Counted from the first letter of the stretch, positions 8,450-16,655 are shown. The stretch is 51,266 nucleotides of DNA from an uncultured Pseudomonadota bacterium (GCA_913061055.1 CAJXVA010000009.1:1-51266), one strand, 5' to 3'. Notes: a model not told the origin generated them from the sequence alone. A program made the numbers and translations.

Positions 8450-9304
8450 CTACGCCAGCTTCTCCAGCAGGGTCCTGGCCGCCAGCGCCCCAAGGTCATT
8501 GGCAGCTTGTGGACTCGCGCCGGTGATGAGCCGACGGTCGACGCAACAGGTCTTGTCCGCCTTCTTGTTGACGATGTTGGCGCCCAGTGTTTCGAGCTTC
8601 TCTGCCAATCGCCATGGCATCGGACCTGGGAGGTAGCCGATCTTCGGCGTCATCTTGTCGACCGAGTCGGGAAACACCGCCATCTTGTATCCGCGGTACG
8701 GGAACTCGCGGCCGCCCAGAGTCGTGGCGAGGAAAGAGCCGGGCCCGTGGCAAAGGCTGATCGTGAACAGCTCGTTCTCGTGCGCCCACCGCAGGACAGT
8801 GCCGACGTTCGGGTCCTCGGGAATGCCCAGCATTGCGCCGTGTCCACCGGGCACGAAGACCGCAGCGTATGACTCGATGTTGTCGAGAAACCCGTCCACC
8901 ACCGCCTGAAGCGGGGTTGGGTCCTTGAAGCGAGGCTCCAGATCTTCGTAGATGCCGACGACGTCCTTGTCTCCCCGAGGCATGGCCCACATCTCGAACA
9001 CCACCGGCTTTCCGGTGGGGGTTGCGATCTCGAATTCGAAGCCCGCGTCCCTCAGATGCAACAGCGGCAGCAGTGCTTCCACGGGATGGTTGCCCGTCGA
9101 GAACTGCTTGCCGTTGTGCATCGTCATGTTCTTCTGCTCGGTGCAGATCACCAAGATCTTGGAACGCTTGCCTTGATACGGGGCGTACGAGACCCGCTCG
9201 AAGTCGGAGACGTCCGATGTCGAGAGCTTCAAGGCCACCTTCGAGGGGCTGAAGGATCCATCCGGCTCCTGTTTTGGAGCGATTCCGAAGAGTGATTTGA
9301 GCAT
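8450..9304 (-). CDS. hchA: HchA (Hsp31) glyoxalase III / deglycase family protein
   Basis: 284 residues, the same length as E. coli HchA (283), and of the DJ-1/PfpI superfamily. The nucleophile elbow is SLCHGPG with Cys185 and His186, and the acidic partner is Glu76 (HPVEALLP); Cys185 falls on exactly the E. coli number. The N-terminal stretch (SYAPYQGKRSKILVICTEQKNMTMHNGKQFSTGNHP) is diagnostic. Known members convert methylglyoxal to lactate without glutathione, act as holding chaperones, and have a debated deglycase activity. It lies 44 bp downstream of the medium-chain reductase gene on the same strand, suggesting a small electrophile-detoxification operon under the LysR gene at 10358. Confidence 0.93.
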   Translation of the reverse strand: MLKSLFGIAPKQEPDGSFSPSKVALKLSTSDVSDFERVSYAPYQGKRSKILVICTEQKNMTMHNGKQFSTGNHPVEALLPLLHLRDAGFEFEIATPTGKPVVFEMWAMPRGDKDVVGIYEDLEPRFKDPTPLQAVVDGFLDNIESYAAVFVPGGHGAMLGIPEDPNVGTVLRWAHENELFTISLCHGPGSFLATTLGGREFPYRGYKMAVFPDSVDKMTPKIGYLPGPMPWRLAEKLETLGANIVNKKADKTCCVDRRLITGASPQAANDLGALAARTLLEKLA

Positions 9305-9348
9305 GGGTTCTTTCCTATTTTTGATGGGGTGTGGTGACTCGAATCGCC

Positions 9349-10284
9349 CTACTCCGCGACAACCTCGAGCACGATCTTGCCCCTGGCACGACCGGTCTGG
9401 CTCTTGGCGTGGGCGGCACGCGCCTCGGACAACGGGAAGACCGAGTCGATCAGAACTCGCACGGTCCCCTCATCGATCAGCGATGCGATGCGGCCGAGTT
9501 CGTCGCGGCTGGGCTGCACCATGAACATGCCTCCGCTCGCGCCCGCAGCCGCGAGCTTGTCGGCGTCTGGTGTGCCAACGACCGAGAACAATCGAGCTCC
9601 GTCGCCCAGTAGGGAGAAGGAACGCTCTTGGGTCTCGCCTCCGATGGTGTCGAGGACCACGTCGACGTTCTCGAGCACGTCCTCGAACCGCTGCGAGCGG
9701 TAATCGACAAACTCGTCCGCGCCCAACTCTCGGACCAGCGACTCGTTGGCCGCGGATGCCGTTGCGATCACGTGTGCCCCCGCCCACTTTGCAAACTGGA
9801 TCGCAAAGCTCCCGACGCCCCCCGCCCCGGCGTGGACCAACACGCGCTCGCCCTTGCCGAGCTTGGCGTGGTCGAACAGCCCCTGCCATGCAGTGAGCGC
9901 CGCGAGGGGCACGGCGGCGGCCTCGTTGTGCGACAGGCTTCCGGGCTTCGGAGCGACTTCGGATGCGCGCACCACCACGTATTGGGCGTAGGCCCCGTTG
10001 CGGGCGATGTCGGGCCGGCTGTAGACCGCGTCTCCGATCGACACGCCGGAGACGTTGGCGCCCACCTGCTCGACCACACCCGAGACGTCCCATCCGAGCG
10101 TGAGCGGCATCGGGTACGGCAGCATCGCCGACAGGTATCCCTCGCGGATCTTCCAATCCACCGGGTTGACCCCGGCAGCGTGCACGCGGACTCGGACGTC
10201 CTCGGGCCCAGGCTCCGGGAGCGGCGCGTCCTCGTACACGAGAGCCTCTCCGTCGCCGTAGTTGTGGATGCGAATGGCCTTCAT
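9349..10284 (-). CDS. NADP-dependent quinone oxidoreductase-like MDR protein
   Basis: 311 residues from ATG 10284 (MKAIRIHNYGDGEALVYEDAPLPEPGPEDVRVRVHAAGVNPVDWKIREG), the classic start of zinc-free NADP-dependent MDR enzymes. The nucleotide-binding loop is VLVHAGAGGVGSFAIQFAKWAGAHVIATAS (about 147-176). The frame continues upstream, but the extra residues fall in the intergenic region with the divergent LysR gene. The family reduces quinones or alpha,beta-unsaturated carbonyls. With hchA just downstream it forms a likely carbonyl-stress operon. Confidence 0.9.
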   Translation of the reverse strand: MKAIRIHNYGDGEALVYEDAPLPEPGPEDVRVRVHAAGVNPVDWKIREGYLSAMLPYPMPLTLGWDVSGVVEQVGANVSGVSIGDAVYSRPDIARNGAYAQYVVVRASEVAPKPGSLSHNEAAAVPLAALTAWQGLFDHAKLGKGERVLVHAGAGGVGSFAIQFAKWAGAHVIATASAANESLVRELGADEFVDYRSQRFEDVLENVDVVLDTIGGETQERSFSLLGDGARLFSVVGTPDADKLAAAGASGGMFMVQPSRDELGRIASLIDEGTVRVLIDSVFPLSEARAAHAKSQTGRARGKIVLEVVAE

Positions 10285-10339
10285 GCGCTGCAGGATGCGA
10301 CCAGTTTGGCTCGTGTGAATGACCACCGATGGGTTACTC

Positions 10340-10357
10340 TGTCTTGCAGGCAGGACA
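10340..10357. promoter_or_regulatory. Candidate LysR operator abutting the LysR start codon
   Basis: TGTCTTGC-AG-GCAGGACA is an inverted repeat with 7 of 8 positions matched. It ends directly before the LysR ATG at 10358 and lies 56 bp upstream of the MDR start at 10284. An outer pair, gttactct / agagtgac (7 of 8), flanks it. Binding here would block the LysR ribosome-binding site, which suggests autorepression; this is inferred from position. Confidence 0.45.
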
Positions 10358-11272
10358 ATGGAGAGTGACTTCAATCGGCTACGAGTCTTCGTGGAGGTGG
10401 TCCGCAGCGGCGGATTCGCTGCGGCGGCCCGAGCGTTGGACATGCCCCGATCGACGGTGAGCCGCTGGGTGCAGGAGCTCGAGCGGGGACTCGGTGTCCG
10501 ACTGCTTCAGCGCACCACTCGAAAGGTGGAGCTCACCGAGATCGGGGCCGGCTACTTCGAGCGGGGTGCGAGCGCGGTCGAGGCGGCGGGGCAAGCCCAC
10601 GCGTGGGTGCAAAGCCAGTCTGAGCGCCCCCAAGGCACGCTGGTGATCACCACGTTCCACCTCTTCGCCGAGACACTTCTCGCTCCGCTGCTGGTCGCGT
10701 ACCTCGAGGACAACCCGGGAATGTCGACGCACGTGATGCTCGACGAGCGGAACGTCGACCTGGTGGGCGAGCATGTCGATATTGCAGTGCGCATTGGATC
10801 GATGCCGGACTCGTCGCTGGTCGTGCGAAAGCTGGCCGACCTGCACGCGTGGCTTGTGGCCAGCCCTTCATACCTCGCCAAGCGCGGCGCCCCTGAGCAT
10901 CCCAGCGAGCTCGTTGAGCACCCGACGCTTCTGTATGGTCATGGCCAGCAGCCAATCTCGATTCGGTTCGAGAACGGCGACGAAGCCCTGGACGTTCCGC
11001 TTTCGAGTCGCTGCGCCGCGAACAGCATCGAGCTCGTTCGGCAGGTCACGCTGCGTGGCCTCGGAGTCGGGGCCGTGCCCAGCATTCTCGTCCACGAAGA
11101 CCTAGCCGCGGGCCGGTTGGTGCGTGTCCTTCCTTCATGGCGGCACGACGGATCTCAGCCGATCTACGCCGCCTATCCGAGCCGGAGTCACCTGCCTCGA
11201 AAGGTCCGAGCCTTCGTGGAGCTGCTCACGGCCCGAGTCACCTCCGCCACTGTCAACGGCCCACGACACTAG
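10358..11272 (+). CDS. LysR-family transcriptional regulator
   Basis: 304 residues from ATG 10358. The wHTH is MESDFNRLRVFVEVVRSGGFAAAARALDMPRSTVSRWVQELERGLGVRLLQRTTRKVELTEIG; the PBP2-like effector domain follows (about 90-295), including DIAVRIG and YAAYPSRSHLPRKVRAFVE typical of the CrgA/DsdC-like subgroup. It is divergent from the MDR-hchA pair, its likely regulon. The stop codon (11270-11272) lies inside the first bases of the 201-bp inverted-repeat element, so the last residues may have been altered by it; overall length is still normal. Confidence 0.9.
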   Translation: MESDFNRLRVFVEVVRSGGFAAAARALDMPRSTVSRWVQELERGLGVRLLQRTTRKVELTEIGAGYFERGASAVEAAGQAHAWVQSQSERPQGTLVITTFHLFAETLLAPLLVAYLEDNPGMSTHVMLDERNVDLVGEHVDIAVRIGSMPDSSLVVRKLADLHAWLVASPSYLAKRGAPEHPSELVEHPTLLYGHGQQPISIRFENGDEALDVPLSSRCAANSIELVRQVTLRGLGVGAVPSILVHEDLAAGRLVRVLPSWRHDGSQPIYAAYPSRSHLPRKVRAFVELLTARVTSATVNGPRH

Positions 11273-11469
11273 TACCGCAGTTCTGAAGTCCGTTCCGGGT
11301 TCTCGGAGGAGTTCGGAGCAACAGAGCGAGGCGTCCCGGAGGGATGCGGAGCGGAAAAGACGGAAAGTACCGAACGCAGTCCTGACCAACCAAGGGTTTC
11401 GGAGGCCCCCCACACCCCGCAGGAGGGGGCCGCAGAAACCCGGCACGGACTTCGGGCGTGAGGTACTAG
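11269..11469. repeat. 201-bp structured element with inverted-repeat ends (MITE-like)
   Basis: The ends are exact inverted copies: CTAGTACC (11269-11276) and GGTACTAG (11462-11469). Inside them a 17-bp arm (11285-11301, GAAGTCCGTTCCGGGTT) pairs with 11437-11453 with one mismatch. A second hairpin, 11394-11410 with 11425-11441 (15 of 17 pairs, 14-nt loop), shares the AACCC strand with the first pairing, so the two folds compete. No transposase or convincing ORF lies inside. It contributes a TAG stop on each strand to flanking coding sequence. It could be a non-autonomous mobile element, a dispersed repeat or a structured RNA; no target-site duplication is obvious. No second copy was seen in this window. 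Confidence 0.65.
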
Positions 11470-11543
11470 GTAGGGGGCATCGGCACGACGGGAGGACGCG
11501 TGAACTCGGCCGAGCGCTCGCTCGTCGAGGAACCATTGATCTC
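11466..11543 (-). pseudogene. Remnant of a paralogous lipoprotein C-terminus
   Basis: On the minus strand 25 codons read EINGSSTSERSAEFTRPPVVPMPPT then TAG. The intact lipoprotein at 12495 ends EIDGVATTARSAEFTRPPVMPMPPT then TAG, and the DNA is alignable over the same span. This is therefore the decayed 3' end of a duplicate gene. Its TAG stop is part of the CTAG end of the 201-bp element. Upstream of about 11543 the similarity is lost, and the sequence runs into the GST stop codon. Confidence 0.7.
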
Positions 11544-11591
11544 GCATGTATGGCCCCTTGCTTGGCTGGTGCGATCTCGCAGGATCTCCGC

Positions 11592-12308
11592 TCAGGACCA
11601 GTACCGACTCCTCATCCGATCCAGCCAACGCATCAGGTTGGAGTGCCCATGGAGCGCATCCTTGAGCGGGCCTTCCAAGGGTTCGCCGTGAATGTTCTCA
11701 AGCGATCCATACGCGATGGCATCCATCACCCCCGGACTCCCAAAGAAGAAGTCGTCGTTTCCCAGGACTGCCGAGAGTGCATCGAAATCGGCCACGGCCT
11801 CTGCAACCGCCCGCTCCCACGGCATCTTGCCGAGGCCCTGTCCTAGCGCCTGCTTGACGGTCGCGCGACGGATGAATGGGCCCACGGCCCACAGCACGGG
11901 GCCCGGAATGGCCCCCTCAAAGTACGCGGCCCGTACCGAAGGCCAGTTGTCTCGCCAGCGGTGCAACAACACCACGAAGTACAGATGGGACTCGATCATG
12001 CGCTGCGCCATCACCATCGTGGCGCGCTGTTCAGGCGTGCGCCCGGCGTCGAGCGTGACGCCGTGCTCCCGGGTCAACGTCTCGATGATCAGACTGCTGT
12101 CTTCGAGGACCGTGCCGTCATCCCGCAAAATGTACGGTGCCTTGCCCGACTTGGACTTCGCGGGTCCCTGAAGCGCGGAGGTTTCAAAGGGCACCTGGGC
12201 GATCTTCATCCACGTCAGCAGCTTGAGGCAAAACGGACTCTCGCTCGGGATGTCCCACTTGCCAGAGAAGATGTGGACGAGGTAGGGCGACGGCGCAGCC
12301 ATTCGCAT
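11592..12308 (-). CDS. Glutathione S-transferase family protein (metaxin-like)
   Basis: About 238 residues from ATG 12308; a start 2 codons later at 12302 is nearly as good, and the open frame reaches 12368 without a better site. A thioredoxin-like N-domain (VHIFSGKWDIPSESPFCLKLLTWMKIAQVPFETSAL, then GKAPYILRDDGTVLEDSSLIIETL) is followed by an all-helical C-domain ending GHSNLMRWLDRMRSRYWS. The SPFC segment and the KAPYI-DG-SSLI pattern match GST families related to Tom37/metaxin. It may conjugate or reduce electrophiles with glutathione. The stop is followed in frame by the lipoprotein remnant. Confidence 0.82.
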   Translation of the reverse strand: MRMAAPSPYLVHIFSGKWDIPSESPFCLKLLTWMKIAQVPFETSALQGPAKSKSGKAPYILRDDGTVLEDSSLIIETLTREHGVTLDAGRTPEQRATMVMAQRMIESHLYFVVLLHRWRDNWPSVRAAYFEGAIPGPVLWAVGPFIRRATVKQALGQGLGKMPWERAVAEAVADFDALSAVLGNDDFFFGSPGVMDAIAYGSLENIHGEPLEGPLKDALHGHSNLMRWLDRMRSRYWS

Positions 12309-12494
12309 CCTGGAGTACGCAACGCAGGGACTGCCGTCCACAGCTCTCCTGACAAGGATTGTCAGCACAGATGAGCCCCTTCACGCCCGCCGGCCCGGGC
12401 GACAAGACTCAGCCTTGATCGCGACGCAGCCCGGGAGCCCCGCAACGACCACGGCCGGCCGAGACTCCTCCTGCCCGTGGCAACCCACCGACCG

Positions 12495-13205
12495 CTACGT
12501 CGGCGGCATGGGCATGACCGGGGGCCGGGTGAACTCCGCCGAGCGGGCGGTCGTTGCGACTCCGTCGATCTCCAGCGAGACCTCGACGTCGTAGGTGCGG
12601 CCTCGAGAAGCCTTGCCCTCGAGCTTGGCTTCGACCGCGGACCAGGACGGAGGCTTGATCCGGTAGCTGGTGCGGGCGGAGCTGGTGGCGGCGACACGCT
12701 CATCCCACTTGGCGTACGCGTTGTCGGCCTCGGACCATTTAGAGGGCATGCGCGAGGGGAGCGTGGCGACCACCTGATCGGTCTGCACGTCGCGCAGCTT
12801 GATTTCAACAACGCTGACCTTGGCAGGTGCCTCTCCGGCGTTGTCGAAGGTGAGCTGCAGAGTGGACTGCTGGCATCGGTGTCTGCGGGGCGCGGGGCTA
12901 TCCGAAGGGGCCTCGCTGGGCGCGACGACCGAAGGAGACTGAGGTTTGGCTCGTTTGGCGGGGGCGGCCGGAGGTGCGGTGGAAGCGGGGATCGACGAGC
13001 CAGGGGCCGGAGGATCGGGGCAGTCGCTCTCCAAGAGCACCGAGCCGACCGCGACCTCGACCGGGCTCTCGACGGGCTTGTCCGACTCATCGCCAGCAGC
13101 GGTTTCTCCGCCCTTCACCTTGGGGTCGCCCGAGACCGTGGGCGCGCAACCGGCGAGTGCGGTGAGGGTTGCGAGGATGAGGAGGGCGGGGAGGCTGATC
13201 TTCAT
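12495..13205 (-). CDS. Lipoprotein of unknown function
   Basis: 236 residues from ATG 13205. The signal is a clear lipoprotein type (MKISLPALLILATLTALAGC, lipobox LAGC with Cys20). A Pro/Ser/Ala-rich linker (about 60-110) leads to a compact beta-rich C-domain that contains CQQSTLQLTFDNAGEAPAKV, a pattern seen in domains that resemble intracellular adhesion or DUF-type beta sandwiches. The family is not recognised. It is 16 bp downstream of the diheme cytochrome and probably co-transcribed with it. A degraded copy of its last 25 codons lies at 11466-11543, indicating past duplication. Confidence 0.8.
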   Translation of the reverse strand: MKISLPALLILATLTALAGCAPTVSGDPKVKGGETAAGDESDKPVESPVEVAVGSVLLESDCPDPPAPGSSIPASTAPPAAPAKRAKPQSPSVVAPSEAPSDSPAPRRHRCQQSTLQLTFDNAGEAPAKVSVVEIKLRDVQTDQVVATLPSRMPSKWSEADNAYAKWDERVAATSSARTSYRIKPPSWSAVEAKLEGKASRGRTYDVEVSLEIDGVATTARSAEFTRPPVMPMPPT

Positions 13206-13221
13206 GGTGGAGTTCTGCTGT

Positions 13222-14595
13222 TCACAGGGTGCGAAGCCAAGCCGCCAAGGCGGCACGATCGCGTGAGGGCAAGTCGGTTCCGAACTCGTGACCGACGATG
13301 GCACCACGGCCCCGCACGGATCGCTCGAAGTCCGGGCGCAGACGGGCGGGATCGAGGAGATCCTCGAGACTCGCGACGTCGCCGGTGTGAAGGTAGGGGG
13401 CTGCTTTGTGGACACCGACCAACGGCGCCGGTCGGTACTTGCCGGTCCCGCGAGCGCGTCCGTGGGCCAGCGCCGGATCGGTTCCCACTCGGGACGCAGG
13501 GATCGCGCGCCCGCTGCCGCTGGCATCGCCATGGCAGCGATCGCAATGCGATGCAAACAAGGCCTTGCCTCGCCTCGCAAGCGCCGTGGGCTGCGAAGCA
13601 GGAGTCTGCGGCGTCAGCGAGTACAGATACATCGCCAGTGCCCACGCGAGTTCACGGGGCGGACGGATCCGCTCGCCGCTGGCGTGCAACATCTGAGTCT
13701 CCTGCCGGATCGCCAGCGCGAGCGGAGTGTCGTGCACGATGGTGGCGGCCTGCGTCAGGTTGCGAAGCTCGCGAAGCCTCCACAGATCGGGTATCGCCAC
13801 CGGGTCCTGGTCGTCGTCCTCGGTGATGTCTGCACGGCCCGGTCCCCAGCTGGACATGCGCGCGGCGAGCCCGGGATCCAAATCGCCGAGGCTGTGCTCG
13901 TATGCGAGTCGCATCGCACCGTAGTCGAGCGAGCGCCGGGCCCGACCCACAACGATCCGGCCATCCTCAATGGCCGTATGGCACAGCGCGCAGGTGATGC
14001 CGACTTGGTCCGCACCGTCGATGTCACGGTACGCGACCAACCCTGGCACGTTCCCGTCCCGATCATGCTCGAGACCGAACGCGTCTGCCGTACCCGAGGC
14101 AAACGCAAGCTCGGCCGCGGGCTCGGGACGAAGCGGGAACCGGAAGAACACCTCCCGGCCAAGCTTCACCCAACCGTCCATCGTCTCCGGCCGGCGCCCG
14201 TCCCAGAGCCTTGGCGTCGCCGGATCGTAGGGCACCGCATTCCCCGTCTCGAGTGCGACGAGGTCCTGCACGCGGAGTTCCTGGCTGCTCGGGTTCCAAG
14301 CCGGAAGCACATCCCACCCGGTTCGCCCGCGCCCATACGCCGAGATCCGCATCGCGCTGTACAGGTTGTCCGGCGTCGCCAGCGAGTGCTCCAGCGCCGC
14401 CCGCCGAGCCTCAGCGTCGTCGAGATACGTCGGGGCGTGGTTCAACAACCAAGCGTCACTCCATGCCGCGGGGTCGCTCGCGGCTGGCGTGTCCAGAGTC
14501 GACGATCCGGCCGGCATGCTGGACGCTGCCGTCGCGACACCCGTCAACCCGACGACGCACACCGCCGCGGCACGTACGGTCTGGCTGGCCCACAT
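13222..14595 (-). CDS. Secreted diheme c-type cytochrome
   Basis: 457 residues from ATG 14595, with a Sec signal peptide (MWASQTVRAAAVCVVGLTGVATAASS). There are two heme c motifs: CALCH (about residue 208) and CDRCH (about 350), the latter in a KALFASHCDRCHGDASG context typical of cytochrome c domains. Later Met/His-containing segments (HKAAPYLHTGDVASLEDLL, VGHEFGTDLPSRDRAALAAWLRTL) resemble the C-terminus of diheme cytochrome c peroxidase or MauG relatives. It probably carries electrons or works as a peroxidase or oxidase in the periplasm; the exact reaction is unknown. It lies upstream of the lipoprotein and downstream of a small membrane protein. Confidence 0.87.
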   Translation of the reverse strand: MWASQTVRAAAVCVVGLTGVATAASSMPAGSSTLDTPAASDPAAWSDAWLLNHAPTYLDDAEARRAALEHSLATPDNLYSAMRISAYGRGRTGWDVLPAWNPSSQELRVQDLVALETGNAVPYDPATPRLWDGRRPETMDGWVKLGREVFFRFPLRPEPAAELAFASGTADAFGLEHDRDGNVPGLVAYRDIDGADQVGITCALCHTAIEDGRIVVGRARRSLDYGAMRLAYEHSLGDLDPGLAARMSSWGPGRADITEDDDQDPVAIPDLWRLRELRNLTQAATIVHDTPLALAIRQETQMLHASGERIRPPRELAWALAMYLYSLTPQTPASQPTALARRGKALFASHCDRCHGDASGSGRAIPASRVGTDPALAHGRARGTGKYRPAPLVGVHKAAPYLHTGDVASLEDLLDPARLRPDFERSVRGRGAIVGHEFGTDLPSRDRAALAAWLRTL

Positions 14596-14663
14596 CGTCA
14601 ATCCGACTCCGATACTGGCATGGAACGCGCAGTGTCGAGGATCGGTTTGCCCGGCGCGCTCGA

Positions 14664-14846
14664 TCAGTCCTTTGGCCGGTCGAAGCAGAACATGATGGCC
14701 GCTGCCACCAGCGCGGCGCTCAGCGTCATTGCAGCGCCGACCGTGACCAGCGTGTTCGCAGACCCTCCGGAATCGAACGACTCCAGGCCGCGCAAGAGCG
14801 AAGCGACGATGGCAATCCAGATCCCGATCCGTCCGTACTCCCGCAT
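14664..14846 (-). CDS. Small two-helix membrane protein (60 aa)
   Basis: 60 residues: MREYGRIGIWIAIVASLLRGLESF, a short loop, then ANTLVTVGAAMTLSAALVAAAIMFCFDRPKD. Two hydrophobic helices and a charged C-terminal tail support a real inner-membrane peptide. It lies 68 bp upstream of the cytochrome on the same strand and could lead that operon. It is divergent from the esterase at 14907. No family is recognised. Confidence 0.55.
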   Translation of the reverse strand: MREYGRIGIWIAIVASLLRGLESFDSGGSANTLVTVGAAMTLSAALVAAAIMFCFDRPKD

Positions 14847-14906
14847 GACCTGACCCTACCAGCCGGGCGGAGATCCGGTACGCATCAGACGCGCTACCAT
14901 CACAGC

Positions 14907-15629
14907 GTGGAGTCCTACGATCGCACGCAGCCACGGACGCGATCGCGACTCCTCGTCCCCCTCATCCTGTTGGTCATCGGAGGCGCCCTCATCTGGCTGG
15001 TGAGCGCCTGGGCCGAAGACGAGCTCGATGTACACCGCGTGACCGCGGAGCAACCTGGCGCTCCGGCGTTGATCCTGTTGCACGGCTACGGGGCGCCGGG
15101 CAACGACCTGGTCGGGTTGGGGGAGGTGCTCTCGGAGTCGTTGCCGGGCGTGCAGGTGCTGGTCCCCGAGGCGCCGTTCCGGCTGGTGGGCAGCGGTCGG
15201 GCTTGGTACGTCGAGTCGCCGGGCGAGGCGGTCGAGTCGCGGAAGCTTGTGGGCCAGTTGATCGATGAACTCGTCGCCGCGGGTACGCCTCGGGGAAAAG
15301 TTGCGGTGGTCGGGTTCTCGCAGGGCGCGACCATGGCGGTCGACCTCGGCCTCTTCCACCCCGACGTGGGGTGTACAGGCGCCCTGTCGGGACGCCCGCT
15401 CGACGGTATCGGTTGGCGCCCTCGCCTCGCCCAGGGCGTGTCGGTCGACGTCTTCGTCGCACACGGACGCAAAGACAGAACGATCGCGTTCTCGGACGCG
15501 GTCGCACTGGCGGACATGCTGGAGAGTGCGGGCGCTTCGGTCACGTTCGCCGAATTCGGCGGCGCGCACGAGATCCCCCCGGCCATCGAGGACCAAGTCG
15601 GGGAGTTCCTCGCGACCTGCTTGAAGTGA
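14907..15629 (+). CDS. Membrane-anchored alpha/beta hydrolase (carboxylesterase/phospholipase type)
   Basis: 240 residues from GTG 14907. The upstream open frame overlaps the small membrane gene and is not family-like, but no strong ribosome-binding site is visible. An N-terminal signal anchor (RSRLLVPLILLVIGGALIWLVSAW) precedes the hydrolase fold. The oxyanion strand is LILLHGYGAPGNDL, the nucleophile elbow GFSQGAT, the acid in HGRKDRTI and the base in GGAHEIP, giving a complete Ser-Asp-His triad of the Abhydrolase_2 family. It probably hydrolyses short esters or lysolipids at the periplasmic face. It is convergent with the protease gene. Confidence 0.87.
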   Translation: MESYDRTQPRTRSRLLVPLILLVIGGALIWLVSAWAEDELDVHRVTAEQPGAPALILLHGYGAPGNDLVGLGEVLSESLPGVQVLVPEAPFRLVGSGRAWYVESPGEAVESRKLVGQLIDELVAAGTPRGKVAVVGFSQGATMAVDLGLFHPDVGCTGALSGRPLDGIGWRPRLAQGVSVDVFVAHGRKDRTIAFSDAVALADMLESAGASVTFAEFGGAHEIPPAIEDQVGEFLATCLK

Positions 15630-15641
15630 GGCGGGCCGGCC

Positions 15642-16655
15642 TCAGCGACCCCTGCGACGTCTGACCGCGACCACGCCGAACGCGACCATCGCCCAGACCG
15701 GGACCGGGGCGCCGCCTTGCGTGCAGCCGCAACCACTGTCCGAGTCCGTCTCCGCTGCGCTACCCGAATCTGTCGCTGACGACCCGCCGCTCGACCCAGC
15801 TCCGACTCCCGTCGAGCCCGTCTCCTCGCCGCCCGAGCTGGTGCCCTCGCTGCCCGAGCCGTCGGTATCACCGGGGTCGTCGGCCTCGGCCACGACCTCG
15901 TCTACCCAGCCGGCGAACGCAGAGACCCGCGTCTGGTAGTCCATCGAGCCGTACTCTCCGATGCCGATGCCATTGGGGGCGTCGCCGAACGAATTCAGGC
16001 CGGCGATGTGTGGCATCCCATCCACGTCCACGAAGACCGGGCCGCCGCTGTCCCCCGAGGCCCCAACGCCCTCCAGATCGGTCACCGCAGCATCGGCTGG
16101 CATGTCGAAGACCACCTCGAACAGGAGGTCCTCGACGTTGGTCACGATATTGGTCGCTCGGCGGAGCAGGCCGTCGCTGTCGCCACCGCTCTCTCCTTCC
16201 AGCCCGGTCGCAGTGGTTCCGCGCCCGACGAGCGTGACCACGGAGCCCATCTCGTCCGAGCCGCGGTACAGCGGCAGCGGCTCAACACCCTGCTCGGCCT
16301 CCTCGAGCCGAACGACCGCGATGTCGTAGTCGTCACCGTCGGTCCACATCGGGTGAAGCGTCACGTCGGCCACCGTGCCGGGCATTCCGCCAACATCCAG
16401 CGAGTCTCCGGGCACGAGGTCGACAGCGCAGTGCGCCACGGTGACCAAGTGTGACTCGTGGAACAGCGTGGCTGCGCAGTCGTCCGGTGGGAACAGGGTC
16501 ACCACGGCGGGGTAGTCGGTGTCGGCCACGACGTAGTCCGCGTCGGCAACATCGTCCCGAATGATGATCGCGTTGGCCTCGGGGGCCGCGGTCAGCAGCA
16601 CCCCGGTCAGGATCCCCACAAGGCCGAGCTGAAGAGATCTCGATCGCTCGGTCAC
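15642..16655 (-). CDS. Secreted trypsin-like serine protease with MYXO-CTERM anchor
   Basis: 337 residues. A signal peptide (LGLVGILTGVLLTAAPEANA) is followed by a chymotrypsin-fold domain with the full triad: His in VTVAHC (about 72), Asp in DDYDIAVVRL (about 110) and Ser in GASGDSGGPVF (about 203). A Gly/Ser/Thr-rich spacer (about 258-300) leads to a C-terminal sorting signal: GCGC, a hydrophobic helix (VPVWAMVAFGVVAV) and an Arg cluster (RRRRGR). That is the MYXO-CTERM pattern, known to direct surface display through the CGC motif and rhomboid/myxosortase processing. It may serve predatory or extracellular proteolysis. Confidence 0.93.
   Translation of the reverse strand: MTERSRSLQLGLVGILTGVLLTAAPEANAIIIRDDVADADYVVADTDYPAVVTLFPPDDCAATLFHESHLVTVAHCAVDLVPGDSLDVGGMPGTVADVTLHPMWTDGDDYDIAVVRLEEAEQGVEPLPLYRGSDEMGSVVTLVGRGTTATGLEGESGGDSDGLLRRATNIVTNVEDLLFEVVFDMPADAAVTDLEGVGASGDSGGPVFVDVDGMPHIAGLNSFGDAPNGIGIGEYGSMDYQTRVSAFAGWVDEVVAEADDPGDTDGSGSEGTSSGGEETGSTGVGAGSSGGSSATDSGSAAETDSDSGCGCTQGGAPVPVWAMVAFGVVAVRRRRGR

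Noticed and set aside
11466-11594. Readthrough of the GST stop into the lipoprotein remnant
   Set aside because: The remnant is in frame after the GST TGA, but no readthrough context is visible and a one-in-three chance suffices.
11269-11628. Reading frame through the 201-bp element (119 aa, minus strand)
   Set aside because: It crosses the inverted repeats, the lipoprotein remnant and the GST stop, and has no signature; a repeat-derived open frame.
13288-14853. 521-aa plus-strand frame opposite the diheme cytochrome
   Set aside because: Antisense shadow; the CxxCH-containing minus frame with signal peptide is the real gene.
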